From contig JAILJP010000090.1 in the NCBI GenBank assembly GCA_024694625.1, positions 1-57,291 of the forward strand: a stretch of DNA of 57,291 bases, given 5' to 3'. Each line of letters opens with the position of its first letter. The stretch's first letter is position 1. The notes beneath the pieces are model-generated. The model did not search any database. It had not been told where the DNA came from and worked only from the letters and a program-made list of their open reading frames with translations. This DNA is from Lachnospiraceae bacterium (lineage in GTDB: Bacteria; Bacillota; Clostridia; Lachnospirales; Lachnospiraceae). The translations under genes and the position numbers were made by a program. Shown here in pieces: positions 27,488 to 35,553 of this stretch.

Positions 27488-28297
27488 CTATTTGTAATTA
27501 TTTATGGTGTTTGTAATAGCTCGTGATGCAGCACTTAAAAGGCTTTCGTAAGCAGTACTTGTAGTATTGGTTTCTACCTTCATTTCGTTTTCCAATTCTT
27601 TTAAAAACAAAGTATAACTTTCATGAGAGGAAAATTCATTGATGGCAGTTTTTAAAGATTCTGCTGTCTGGCTGGCACTTACACTTCCTGAAGCAGTGAT
27701 ATCTGCGCTGGCGGGGATGGTAACACCTTCTGCATAGTAACCCAATACTTTCGGTACATAGTTTTGGGTCTCTTCGAAGGGGGGAATACCGCCATATTTG
27801 TCAACGTTTCCACTGCCGGCGTTGTAGGCTGCCAAAGCAAGGGATGTATCATTGTTGTATTTGGATAATAAATTGGAAAGAAGCTTGGCTCCTCCCATAA
27901 TATTTTGATAGGGATCGTAAGCATCCGTCACTCCAAGGCCTTCTGCTGTGGTAGGCATAAGCTGCATAATCCCCATAGCTCCGGAGGATGAAGTGGAGTT
28001 GGGATTGAAGTTTGATTCCTGCTTGGCTACTGCCTTTAAGAGTTCTACGTCTACACCATAGGTGTCAGCTGCTTTTTGAAAAATCTCAGACAGAGTCATT
28101 TGTGCCGTGTCTGTAGAACCGTTAGTGGTATTGGATGCGGCAATACTGTCGATGGCCGTATTTAAAAGTGTAGAAAAAGCATCGGAAGAACTCTCAGCTT
28201 TTTCTGTAGATGTAGTACTGCTGGAAGAGGATACTTCCTTTGGCGTTAAATATTCTGTGTAGATATTTTTTTCGTCTGTTTCGATTGTAATCTTCAT
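27488..28297 (-). CDS. Lytic transglycosylase (SLT domain)
   Basis: A 269-residue protein with a Ser/Thr-rich N-terminal region (1-65) and an SLT lysozyme-like domain (66-200): catalytic E94 in AVAKQESNFNP, SSGAMGIMQLMP, ALAAYNAGSGNVDKYGG. It cleaves peptidoglycan glycan strands with formation of anhydromuramic ends. No signal peptide is visible, as in flagellum-associated SLT proteins that leave through the flagellar export channel; that route is an inference. GCGGAGG lies upstream of the ATG. It ends just before the tRNA-Thr promoter. Confidence 0.9.
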   Translation of the reverse strand: MKITIETDEKNIYTEYLTPKEVSSSSSTTSTEKAESSSDAFSTLLNTAIDSIAASNTTNGSTDTAQMTLSEIFQKAADTYGVDVELLKAVAKQESNFNPNSTSSSGAMGIMQLMPTTAEGLGVTDAYDPYQNIMGGAKLLSNLLSKYNNDTSLALAAYNAGSGNVDKYGGIPPFEETQNYVPKVLGYYAEGVTIPASADITASGSVSASQTAESLKTAINEFSSHESYTLFLKELENEMKVETNTTSTAYESLLSAASRAITNTINNYK

Positions 28298-28320
28298 ATA
28301 CGACCTCCGCTTACTTGAAT

Positions 28321-28349
28321 ATTATAGAAGGTTTTTAAAACAAAGGCAA
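28321..28349 (-). promoter_or_regulatory. Promoter of the lytic transglycosylase gene
   Basis: Minus strand TTGCCT (28349-28344), 17 nt, TATAAT (28326-28321), 24 nt before the start codon. Confidence 0.7.
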
Positions 28350-28358
28350 CGCATATTA

Positions 28359-28387
28359 TTTACAATTTGGACAAAAATAACTATAAT
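28359..28387 (+). promoter_or_regulatory. Promoter of the membrane hybrid kinase
   Basis: TTTACA (28359-28364), 17 nt, TATAAT (28382-28387). It is divergent from the transglycosylase promoter, with 9 nt between the two -35 boxes. Confidence 0.7.
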
Positions 28388-28444
28388 TGTATAAGGAAAT
28401 GCGGGACACTTGAAATATTGTATTAGCAATGGGAGATGCTAATT

Positions 28445-30856
28445 ATGGACTTGAAAGTTATGGATTATAATTTTGCACATTTTAATGCCCAATATACGGT
28501 TGCTGCAATCGGATTTGGGATAATCATGATTATTTTCTTGGAGATTCGTTATCCCAAGGACAATCCTACATTAAACGCATTCCGCCGTTTTAATATTTTA
28601 ACGGTTCTTGCGGCTTTTTTTGATGTCTTGGCAGCATTGACGGAGTACAACGGAGGCTTCTTTCCTATTCCTGTGATTATGGGAGTAAACACCGTTAGTT
28701 GTTTGACGACCAGTATTGCTGCTTTTTTATATACGCTCTATGTAGATTCATTCGTAGACAACCGTAAACTTCATGTTTTGACGGTGTTCAACAGGGTTCT
28801 TTTGGTGCTTCATATCGCAGCACTTTGTCTGAACCAGTATCTCAATTATTATTTTGGAGTAAACGGCGCTCATGAGTTGATTCATGGACCATATTATTTT
28901 GTGGGCGTTTATTTTGTGCCGGTGTACTTTATTGTTTGCGGTACTATGGTGCTGTTGCTTCATCACAAGGCTTATCCCAGCAGAACATTTATCTATATAT
29001 GCATTTCTGCCGTAGTGGTTGTAGGTACGACCATGGCTCAAGTACTTTCTCATCAGCAAATTTTTTTATCGTTCTTTGTATCTATTTTGGCAATGTTTGT
29101 TCTCTTGCTTGCTCTTGAGACACCGGATTACTATCGCCTTTTGGAGGCAAATGAAAAACTGGCTGAATCCAGAAAAGAGGCAGAGGAGGCTAGAAAGATT
29201 GCGGAAGAAGCCAGAAAGGCTGCAGAGCAGGCATCGGAGGCAAAGAGTAATTTCCTTGCCAATATGTCTCATGAAATCCGTACACCTATGAATACCATTT
29301 TGGGTATGGATGAAATGATTCTTCGGGAAAGTGAAAATGCAACGGTGGTGGAGTATGCTCAAAATATTCAGCATGCCGGAAACACATTGCTTCATATTAT
29401 CAACGATATTTTGGATTTCTCTAAAATTGAATCTGGAAAATTAAAGATAGTAAATGAGCCTTATCATTTGTCTGAACTCTTACATGAGATTACAACCATG
29501 ATTCGTATTCGTAGTGATGAAAAGGGATTGGATTTTCATTACGATATTAATGATGAACTTCCGGACACCTTAAATGGTGACGAGATTCGACTAAAACAGA
29601 TTATGATCAACATTTTGAATAATGCTGTAAAGTATACGGAACGGGGCCAGGTAAAATTGGAGGTTACCGGGGAGCGGGAGATTCTTCGGGATAAGCCTTT
29701 TCTCACCTTAAAAATTGTGGTTTCCGATACCGGACTTGGGATCAGTGAAGACGAACTAATCAGTATTTATGATTCTTTTGAGCGATTAGGAGAAAACAAG
29801 ACTCACAAAATCGAGGGTACCGGTTTAGGATTGGCCATTACAAAAAATCTAATCGATTTAATGGGTGGTTCCATAGATGTAAAGAGTGAACTGAATCAGG
29901 GAACTACTTTCTGTGTTAAAATCTCTCAGGAGATTGTATCCGAGGAGACCGTATCTGAATACGCACAGGATCATAGAGGAGTTGAGAAAGCTTACACCCA
30001 GAAGTTTACTGCTCCTGATGTAAAGATTCTTGCTGTGGATGACAATGAGATGAACCTTATGGTTGTGACCTCTTTGTTAAAGTCTACTCAGGCGACAATT
30101 CATGTAGCCAGCAGTGGCTATCAGTGTTTGGATAAGATGAAAGAAAACTATTATGATGTTATTCTTTTGGATCATATGATGCCGGGAATGGATGGTATTG
30201 AAACATTGCACCAGTCTAAGCTTATGGAAGGAAATCTTTGTGCTAATTCTCCGGTGATTGTACTTACGGCTAATGCAATTAGCGGCATGAAAGAAAAGTA
30301 CATTGCGGCAGGTTTTTCTGACTATCTGGCAAAGCCTGTAAAGGGTGATGAATTGGAAGATATGCTTTTGAAATATCTTCCAAAGGAAAAAGTTCATGTT
30401 CAGGAAGAAAAAGTTGAAGTCTTTAAGCCTGTTGTGGAAAGCGCCTATAGGGAAGAAGCGGTATACGAGAAAAAGAAACCGGAGATGATCGGAGACAATT
30501 CTTTAATCTCGAAAAAAGATGGTATGGCGTTCTTCGGAAACAATGAAAAACTATATCTGGATTTGGTAAAGATGTATGCGGAGATTTCTGATAACAAGCG
30601 AAAAGAAATTGTGGATGCCTATGAAAAGGAACATTGGGAAGATTACACCACCTATGTTCACGCCTTAAAGTCTTCTTCAAAAAATATCGGAGCTTTGAGT
30701 GTGTATGATCTTTGCCGTAGAGTAGAAGCTGCAGGTCAACAAATGGAAAATGAAAAAAATCGTGAGTATAGTCTAAACTTTATTCACAACAATCACGATG
30801 AGATGCTTCGTCTGTTTGATGAAACTGTAAAAGTAGCGAAACAAATGACAGCATAG
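28445..30856 (+). CDS. Membrane hybrid histidine kinase with receiver and HPt
   Basis: An 803-residue kinase: about seven N-terminal TM helices (15-225), a charged coiled coil rich in EEARK repeats (230-265), HisKA with H276 in MSHEIRTPMN, HATPase with GTGLGLA, a receiver beginning VKILAVDDNEMN with phosphoacceptor Asp in ILLDHMMPGMDG, and an HPt with VHALKSSSKNIG. All relay residues are present. GGGAG lies 9 nt before the ATG at 28445; an ATG at 28436 directly abuts it and is unlikely. An amylase gene begins 10 nt after the stop, so the two are probably cotranscribed. No separate response regulator is adjacent. Confidence 0.9.
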   Translation: MDLKVMDYNFAHFNAQYTVAAIGFGIIMIIFLEIRYPKDNPTLNAFRRFNILTVLAAFFDVLAALTEYNGGFFPIPVIMGVNTVSCLTTSIAAFLYTLYVDSFVDNRKLHVLTVFNRVLLVLHIAALCLNQYLNYYFGVNGAHELIHGPYYFVGVYFVPVYFIVCGTMVLLLHHKAYPSRTFIYICISAVVVVGTTMAQVLSHQQIFLSFFVSILAMFVLLLALETPDYYRLLEANEKLAESRKEAEEARKIAEEARKAAEQASEAKSNFLANMSHEIRTPMNTILGMDEMILRESENATVVEYAQNIQHAGNTLLHIINDILDFSKIESGKLKIVNEPYHLSELLHEITTMIRIRSDEKGLDFHYDINDELPDTLNGDEIRLKQIMINILNNAVKYTERGQVKLEVTGEREILRDKPFLTLKIVVSDTGLGISEDELISIYDSFERLGENKTHKIEGTGLGLAITKNLIDLMGGSIDVKSELNQGTTFCVKISQEIVSEETVSEYAQDHRGVEKAYTQKFTAPDVKILAVDDNEMNLMVVTSLLKSTQATIHVASSGYQCLDKMKENYYDVILLDHMMPGMDGIETLHQSKLMEGNLCANSPVIVLTANAISGMKEKYIAAGFSDYLAKPVKGDELEDMLLKYLPKEKVHVQEEKVEVFKPVVESAYREEAVYEKKKPEMIGDNSLISKKDGMAFFGNNEKLYLDLVKMYAEISDNKRKEIVDAYEKEHWEDYTTYVHALKSSSKNIGALSVYDLCRRVEAAGQQMENEKNREYSLNFIHNNHDEMLRLFDETVKVAKQMTA

Positions 30857-30866
30857 GGAGAAGTGT

Positions 30867-32174
30867 ATGTGGGCAAATGAAACTGTTTTTTATCAAATTT
30901 ATCCATTGGGGATGTGTGGAGCTCCATTTGAAAATGACGGAGTGGAAGCTCATCGCATTTTACAGGTGATGGATTGGATTCCTCATTTAAAAAAGCTGGG
31001 GATAGGGGCAGTTTATTTTTCTCCATTGTTTGAGTCGGATACCCATGGCTATAATACTAGGGACTATCGTAAAATAGATGTGCGTTTGGGAACAAATCAG
31101 GATTTTAAAATGGTTTGTGATGCCCTTCACAAAGAGGGAATCCGTATAGTTTTGGATGGGGTGTTTAATCATGTGGGACGAGGATTCTTTGGCTTTTTGG
31201 ACGTGTTAAAGAATCGTGAAAATTCTCCTTATCGGGATTGGTTTCATTTGAGCTTTGAGGGAGATTCCCCCTATGGCGACGGATTGTGGTACGAAGGCTG
31301 GGAAGGAAACTATGATTTGGTCAAACTAAATCTTTCCAATCCTGAGGTTCGTTCCTATTTGTTGGAAAGCATAAAGTATTGGATTGATACATTTGATATT
31401 GATGGGCTACGTTTGGACGTGGCTTATATGGTAGATCGAAACTTCTTAAAGGAGCTTCGTTACAACTGTGACAGTTGGAAAGAGGAGTTCTTTTTGATAG
31501 GGGAAATACTTGGTGGTGATTATAAACAAATCATGAATGATGAGATGTGCCACAGTGCCACTAACTACGAATGTTTTAAAGGTATTTTTTCTGCCCTAAA
31601 TTCTTTGAATCTTTTTGAAATTGTCCATTCCTTAAAGCGACAGTTTGGTCCGGAGGATTGGTGTTTGTACCGAGGCTATCATCTTTGGTCTTTTGTAGAC
31701 AATCATGATGTAACAAGGATTGCTTCCAATCTGAATCGACGGGAGCATCTTCCTTTGGCTTATGGCATTATGTTTTCTATGCCGGGGATTCCTATTATTT
31801 ACTATGGAAGCGAATGGGGGATTCTGGGCCATAAAAACAAAGGAGACCAGGCACTACGTCCTGCGGTGGAAGCGCCACAGTGGAATGAACTGACGGATCA
31901 GGTGGCTGCCATGGCAAAGGCGTTTGCTCAGGAGAAAGCTCTTCAGTACGGAGATTTCTCCGATTTGGTATTGGAAAACCAGCATTGCATCTTTGTTCGC
32001 CGATGGGAGGATGAAAGAATCTTATGCGCAGTAAATGCGTCGGATGGAGCGCATACCTTCCATGCTGACTTTGGTGCCGGCAGAGCCAAAGATTTGATTT
32101 CCGGCGAAGAAGTAGATTTTGGGGGAGGACTTACAATGTCTCCCAATTCCGTAATGATCTTAAAACCATTTTAG
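30867..32174 (+). CDS. Cytoplasmic alpha-amylase family enzyme (GH13)
   Basis: A 435-residue GH13 hydrolase without signal peptide. Conserved regions: LDGVFNHVG (region I), DGLRLDVA with nucleophile D184, FLIGE with acid/base E213, and VDNHD with D281. The compact size and lack of an N-terminal starch module suggest a cyclomaltodextrinase, neopullulanase or maltodextrin-glucosidase-like role on imported oligosaccharides; the exact substrate cannot be read. AGGGAG precedes the ATG. It sits behind the membrane hybrid kinase and before a terminator. Confidence 0.88.
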   Translation: MWANETVFYQIYPLGMCGAPFENDGVEAHRILQVMDWIPHLKKLGIGAVYFSPLFESDTHGYNTRDYRKIDVRLGTNQDFKMVCDALHKEGIRIVLDGVFNHVGRGFFGFLDVLKNRENSPYRDWFHLSFEGDSPYGDGLWYEGWEGNYDLVKLNLSNPEVRSYLLESIKYWIDTFDIDGLRLDVAYMVDRNFLKELRYNCDSWKEEFFLIGEILGGDYKQIMNDEMCHSATNYECFKGIFSALNSLNLFEIVHSLKRQFGPEDWCLYRGYHLWSFVDNHDVTRIASNLNRREHLPLAYGIMFSMPGIPIIYYGSEWGILGHKNKGDQALRPAVEAPQWNELTDQVAAMAKAFAQEKALQYGDFSDLVLENQHCIFVRRWEDERILCAVNASDGAHTFHADFGAGRAKDLISGEEVDFGGGLTMSPNSVMILKPF

Positions 32175-32225
32175 ATGAATAAATGAAAAGTTTTGTTCTT
32201 GAACTTGCGAATATATATACACGAG

Positions 32226-32251
32226 AGCCCTTGACATTCAAGGGCTTTTTT
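32226..32251 (+). terminator. Terminator after the GH13 gene
   Basis: AGCCCTTGA-CAT-TCAAGGGCT followed by a T-run. It could in principle act as an attenuator for lysA, but no promoter is convincing between the amylase stop and this hairpin. Confidence 0.85.
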
Positions 32252-32306
32252 CTTATAGTTTTTGAGAAATGAATTGTGTACAAGGAAAAGAAAAAGAGGT
32301 TACAAA

Positions 32307-33593
32307 TTGAGTAAAAAAGCATTTTTAACTAAAGAAAAAGCAGAGGAAATCGCAGCACAGATTCCCACTCCCTTTCATGTTTATGATGAAAAGGGAATTC
32401 GAGAAAATGCGAAGGCAGTAAAGGAGGCGTTTTCCTGGAACAAGGGATTTAAAGAGTATTTTGCTGTAAAGGCAACTCCCAACCCCTATTTAATTAAGAT
32501 ACTAAATGAATACGGCTGTGGAACCGATTGCTCTTCTATGGCGGAACTTATGCTTTCTCAAGCCATTGGTATCACTGGAGAGGACATTATGTTTTCTTCC
32601 AACGATACACCAGCAGAGGAATTCCGTTATGCAGATGAGTTGGGGGCCATCATTAATTTAGATGATTTTACCCATATTGAGTTTTTGGAAAAGACCATCG
32701 GACATATTCCGGAGACCATTTCCTGCCGATTCAATCCCGGTGGAGTATATCAGATTTCTAACGGAATTATGGATAATCCCGGAGATGCAAAATATGGTAT
32801 GACCAGAGACCAGATTGTGGAAGCTTACAAGATTTTGGCACAAAAGGGTGCAAAGAATTTTGGTATCCATGCATTTTTGGTTTCCAACACTGTTACCAAC
32901 GATTATTATCCTGCCTTGGCAAAGACGTTATTTGAATTGGTAGTTGAGATTCAAAAAGAGACCGGCTGTCACTTTAAATTTATCAATCTTTCCGGCGGCG
33001 TAGGTATTCCTTATGAGCCCACGCAGACAGCCAATGATATTTATGCCATTGGAGAGGGCGTTCATAAAGTTTATGATGAAATCTTAGTTCCTGCAGGAAT
33101 GGGAGATGTAGCCATCTATACAGAGATGGGTCGTTTCATGATGGGACCTTACGGCGCTTTGGTTACCCGTGCCATCCATGAAAAACATACCTATAAAGAA
33201 TACGTTGGTGTGGATGCTTGTGCTACAAACTTAATGCGTCCTGCAATGTATGGTTCTTACCATCATATTACTGTTTTGGGTAAAGAAGATGCTCCTTGCG
33301 ACAAGCTTTATGATGTTACCGGATCTTTGTGCGAAAATAATGACAAGTTTGCCATTGACCGTAAACTTCCGGAAATTGAAAAAGGAGATTTACTCTTTAT
33401 TCATGACACCGGAGCTCATGGATATGCTATGGGTTACAATTACAACGGACGATTAAAATCAGCAGAAGTGTTATTACATGAAGACGGCAGTTTCGACATG
33501 ATTCGTCGTGCAGAAACACCTAAAGATTACTTCGCAACCTTTGACTGTTTCGACATTTTAAAGGATATGAATTACAATGTTCCAAAAAACTAA
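32307..33593 (+). CDS. lysA: Diaminopimelate decarboxylase
   Basis: A PLP-dependent fold-III decarboxylase making L-lysine from meso-diaminopimelate. The PLP lysine sits in YFAVKATPNP, with CGTDCSSMAEL, a glycine-rich phosphate site (LSGGVGIPY) and the C-terminal VTGSLCENNDKFA region. Starting at TTG 32307 (7 nt after AGAGG) gives 428 residues, the usual family length; an in-frame TTG at 32262 would add 15 basic residues and lacks a ribosome binding site. No lysine riboswitch is visible. The next feature is tRNA-Leu. Confidence 0.92.
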   Translation: MSKKAFLTKEKAEEIAAQIPTPFHVYDEKGIRENAKAVKEAFSWNKGFKEYFAVKATPNPYLIKILNEYGCGTDCSSMAELMLSQAIGITGEDIMFSSNDTPAEEFRYADELGAIINLDDFTHIEFLEKTIGHIPETISCRFNPGGVYQISNGIMDNPGDAKYGMTRDQIVEAYKILAQKGAKNFGIHAFLVSNTVTNDYYPALAKTLFELVVEIQKETGCHFKFINLSGGVGIPYEPTQTANDIYAIGEGVHKVYDEILVPAGMGDVAIYTEMGRFMMGPYGALVTRAIHEKHTYKEYVGVDACATNLMRPAMYGSYHHITVLGKEDAPCDKLYDVTGSLCENNDKFAIDRKLPEIEKGDLLFIHDTGAHGYAMGYNYNGRLKSAEVLLHEDGSFDMIRRAETPKDYFATFDCFDILKDMNYNVPKN

Positions 33594-33602
33594 AAAAATT
33601 AG

Positions 33603-33631
33603 TTGAAATTATATTTTCGTTGTGGTATTAT
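33603..33631 (+). promoter_or_regulatory. Promoter of tRNA-Leu
   Basis: TTGAAA (33603-33608), 17 nt, TATTAT (33626-33631), followed 8 nt later by GTTGTGAGTGAG, which is nearly the same as in front of tRNA-Gly. Confidence 0.82.
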
Positions 33632-33676
33632 CGTCTTTGTTGTGAGTGAGATTCACAGAAATCGAATACCACACAT

Positions 33677-33759
33677 GCAGGTGTGGCGGAATGGCAGACG
33701 CAGCAGACTCAAAATCTGCCGAGGGCAACTTCGTGAGGGTTCAAGTCCCTCCACCTGCA
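33677..33759 (+). tRNA. tRNA-Leu (CAA)
   Basis: 83 nt with a long variable arm, no encoded CCA. Acceptor GCAGGTG/CACCTGC, anticodon stem GCAGA/TCTGC with loop CTCAAAA (anticodon CAA), T arm with GGTTCAAGTCC, discriminator A. Confidence 0.96.
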
Positions 33760-33838
33760 TTAATTTTGCAGAAGATATAACCTGATAAGAGGTTATATCT
33801 TTTTTTTATTATTAAGGTTATATCTTCTGTAAAATTAA
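33760..33838. repeat. 23-nt inverted repeat around the tRNA-Leu terminator
   Basis: 33760-33782 is the reverse complement of 33816-33838 with one mismatch. The left arm also contains AGATATAACC, which pairs with GGTTATATCT (33791-33800) to make the terminator, so two alternative pairings exist. Confidence 0.8.
33773..33807 (+). terminator. tRNA-Leu terminator
   Basis: AGATATAACC-TGATAAGA-GGTTATATCT followed by seven T. Confidence 0.88.
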
Positions 33839-33950
33839 CAGGCGAAATCCTTGAACCCTTGGTTCAAGGTCTCGCCTGTCGGCTCGGTCGGTTCGTTGGG
33901 AAAAAGGTCCACTGGACCTTTTTCTATTCCAACTCACCCCTCCACCTGCA
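33838..33950 (+). repeat. tRNA-tail module behind tRNA-Leu
   Basis: A GC-rich block. A hairpin with paired arms ACAGGCGA/TCGCCTGT and CCTTGAACC/GGTTCAAGG (33838-33879) contains a tRNA 3'-end-like stretch (GGTTCAAGG, TCTCGCCTGTCGGCT). The shared sequence CGGCTCGGTCG follows, then a hairpin GGTCC-ACT-GGACC (33906-33918). The block ends with CCCTCCACCTGCA (33938-33950), an exact 13-nt copy of the tRNA-Leu 3' end (33747-33759). The same design lies behind tRNA-Gly. Confidence 0.75.
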
Positions 33951-34036
33951 AAAAACAGGGACTTGAACCCCAAAAACAAAGATACCCTGCAACTTCGGCT
34001 TTGACGTTTGACAGTAAATAAAAACCAAAGAACAAG
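33951..34036. other. Spacer with an inverted T-arm-like fragment
   Basis: AGGGACTTGAACCC (33957-33970) is the exact reverse complement of the tRNA-Leu T arm (33737-33750). No complete tRNA can be folded on either strand. Nothing else is recognisable. Confidence 0.5.
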
Positions 34037-34067
34037 AAAAACCCGAAGCTGTAACTTCGGGTTTTTC
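34037..34067. terminator. Bidirectional terminator
   Basis: AAAAACCCGAAG-CTGTAA-CTTCGGGTTTTT. Confidence 0.85.
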
Positions 34068-34220
34068 GTATCATTTACAACATTATACTAAATATAAATG
34101 TCTTTCGACATAATGATAATATAATCATTTTCGTAAAATGTCAATATAGATTGCTTTCCAAATTCGTTTGACAAATTTTTATTTCAAGTAGGAAAATATA
34201 TCCTTATGAAAGCTTATGGC

Positions 34221-34910
34221 CTACCGCATATATCGCGCACGTATTTTTTTACTGTTGCACCAATTTCCAAAGTAGGTGGTGTTTCCTACTTTCTTATAGG
34301 GCCGTGCTTGAATTCGATAGGTCTTTCCGCTGTAAATCTTTACCAGTTTAATGGTGGTGGAACGTCCGGCAGAACGAACGATAAAGGTCTTTAGCCCGTC
34401 AGCGGCCACTTTGATTTCATATCCATCAATATTCATGTGATTTTCCCAAGAGCATTGAATTATCACTCCTTTAGGGATGTTTTTGAGTTTTAACTTTTTA
34501 ATGGGACAAATGCGAACAATGGTCTTTGTCTCCGATGTGCTGGGAGTATAGACGTTTCTCTTCGCAATGGCCTTTATATAGTAGGAATAGGTAATTCCTT
34601 CGGCGTTTTTTGTCTTTTTGTCAGTGTATTGCCAGGCATTTTGCTTCTTTAAAGTAGCTACCTTTTGAAAGCCACCACCGTTGGTGGAGCGGTAGACCTC
34701 GTATTGGTAGGCGTTGGAAACATTGCCCCAGGTAATTTTTACCCCGCCGGAGGTATTGTGTAGTGCCACTTTTTGAGCCGGAGGCAAAGCAGCGGCATTG
34801 GTGGTTGCTACGGGAAGGAATGAAAAAAGCAGCCCCAGGATCAATAGAACACAAAGCTGCTTTATCTTCGCCGTAACATGAAAGTGAAATGGTAGACAAA
34901 ATCTCTTCAT
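34221..34910 (-). CDS. Secreted protein with two fibronectin type III-like domains
   Basis: A 229-residue exported protein. A basic start and a hydrophobic segment (about 17-33) end in ATTNAAA, a plausible signal peptidase I site. Two FN3-like repeats follow: about 42-130 (GGVKITWGNVSNAYQYEVYR, YSYYIKAIA) and about 135-225 (WENHMNIDGYEIKVA, YRIQARPY). No catalytic or cell-wall-anchoring motif is visible. FN3 modules of this kind accompany cell-surface proteins in clostridia; here the protein consists only of them. AAAGGATG precedes the ATG. A role in surface binding is a guess. Confidence 0.8.
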   Translation of the reverse strand: MKRFCLPFHFHVTAKIKQLCVLLILGLLFSFLPVATTNAAALPPAQKVALHNTSGGVKITWGNVSNAYQYEVYRSTNGGGFQKVATLKKQNAWQYTDKKTKNAEGITYSYYIKAIAKRNVYTPSTSETKTIVRICPIKKLKLKNIPKGVIIQCSWENHMNIDGYEIKVAADGLKTFIVRSAGRSTTIKLVKIYSGKTYRIQARPYKKVGNTTYFGNWCNSKKIRARYMR

Positions 34911-34923
34911 ATTACATCCTTTA

Positions 34924-35427
34924 TTATCTTGCTAATAAATCAACAATCTCGCCCACATACATGGTGTGATAATCCCCATCTTTGTAGAATTCTTCCAGGT
35001 ACTTCTCGGGAATGTCTTCTTTGGTGATGGGAACGGAGAATAATTTCTTACAAATCAAAACGAAATTTCCCTCATCAATAAAAGGAACGTTTAAATCGTG
35101 GTTAATGTGAAGTCGTGCACCTGCCAATTTGTCCTCGTTACGTCCGGAAACAGCACCTAAATACTTCAATGAGCTGCGATATTTGTCATCGAAGAAGGTA
35201 ACGGAAAAACCGTCGGATTCATCTAAGAATTCTTTGGTGTAACGGGATTCACGAACATAGATGGTGCAGACATTTTTGTTCCAGAGAACACCCATGCCTC
35301 CCCAACTGGCTGTCATGGAGTTGCATTTGCCGTCCTTTTCTGCAGTAATGGCACCCCATTGCTGACCGATTAGTTTGAATGGATTTATCTCAATGGTTCC
35401 GATTGGATATGGTTGAAAATTATGCAT
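34924..35427 (-). CDS. Flavin reductase-like FMN-binding protein
   Basis: A 167-residue split-barrel flavoprotein of the flavin reductase / flavoredoxin family. GAITAEKDGKCNSMTASWGGMGVL matches the FMN phosphate region and PFIDEGNFVLICKKLF the second half. The exact acceptor is unknown. The start at 35427 follows ACGAGGGGAG; a longer frame upstream lacks a ribosome binding site. It is divergent from ilvE, with overlapping promoters: minus strand TTGCAG, 17 nt, TATACT. Confidence 0.85.
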   Translation of the reverse strand: MHNFQPYPIGTIEINPFKLIGQQWGAITAEKDGKCNSMTASWGGMGVLWNKNVCTIYVRESRYTKEFLDESDGFSVTFFDDKYRSSLKYLGAVSGRNEDKLAGARLHINHDLNVPFIDEGNFVLICKKLFSVPITKEDIPEKYLEEFYKDGDYHTMYVGEIVDLLAR

Positions 35428-35464
35428 ATTTTTTCTCCCCTCGTAAATGCTTTTTCTATTCATA

Positions 35465-35510
35465 AGTATAACGAAGAAACCTTGACACTGCAAGGAAAAA
35501 GGTCGATAAT
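35465..35510. promoter_or_regulatory. Overlapping divergent promoters of the flavin reductase gene and ilvE
   Basis: Plus strand: TTGACA (35482-35487), 17 nt, GATAAT (35505-35510) for ilvE. Minus strand: TTGCAG (35493-35488), 17 nt, TATACT (about 35470-35465). The -35 regions overlap, so the two genes may compete for polymerase. Confidence 0.7.
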
Positions 35511-35553
35511 ATTTTAGGAAAAAAAGAAGAAAAGATTACGTTTGGAGGCAGAA

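Noticed and set aside
32175-32306. Lysine riboswitch before lysA
   Set aside because: The leader is too short and contains only the terminator of the preceding amylase gene.
33957-33990. Minus-strand tRNA suggested by GGGTTCAAGTCCCT
   Set aside because: Only a T arm can be formed; the rest does not fold into a cloverleaf.
35511-35553. T-box leader for ilvE
   Set aside because: About 40 nt separate the promoter from the start codon, too short for a T-box, and no T-box sequence is seen.
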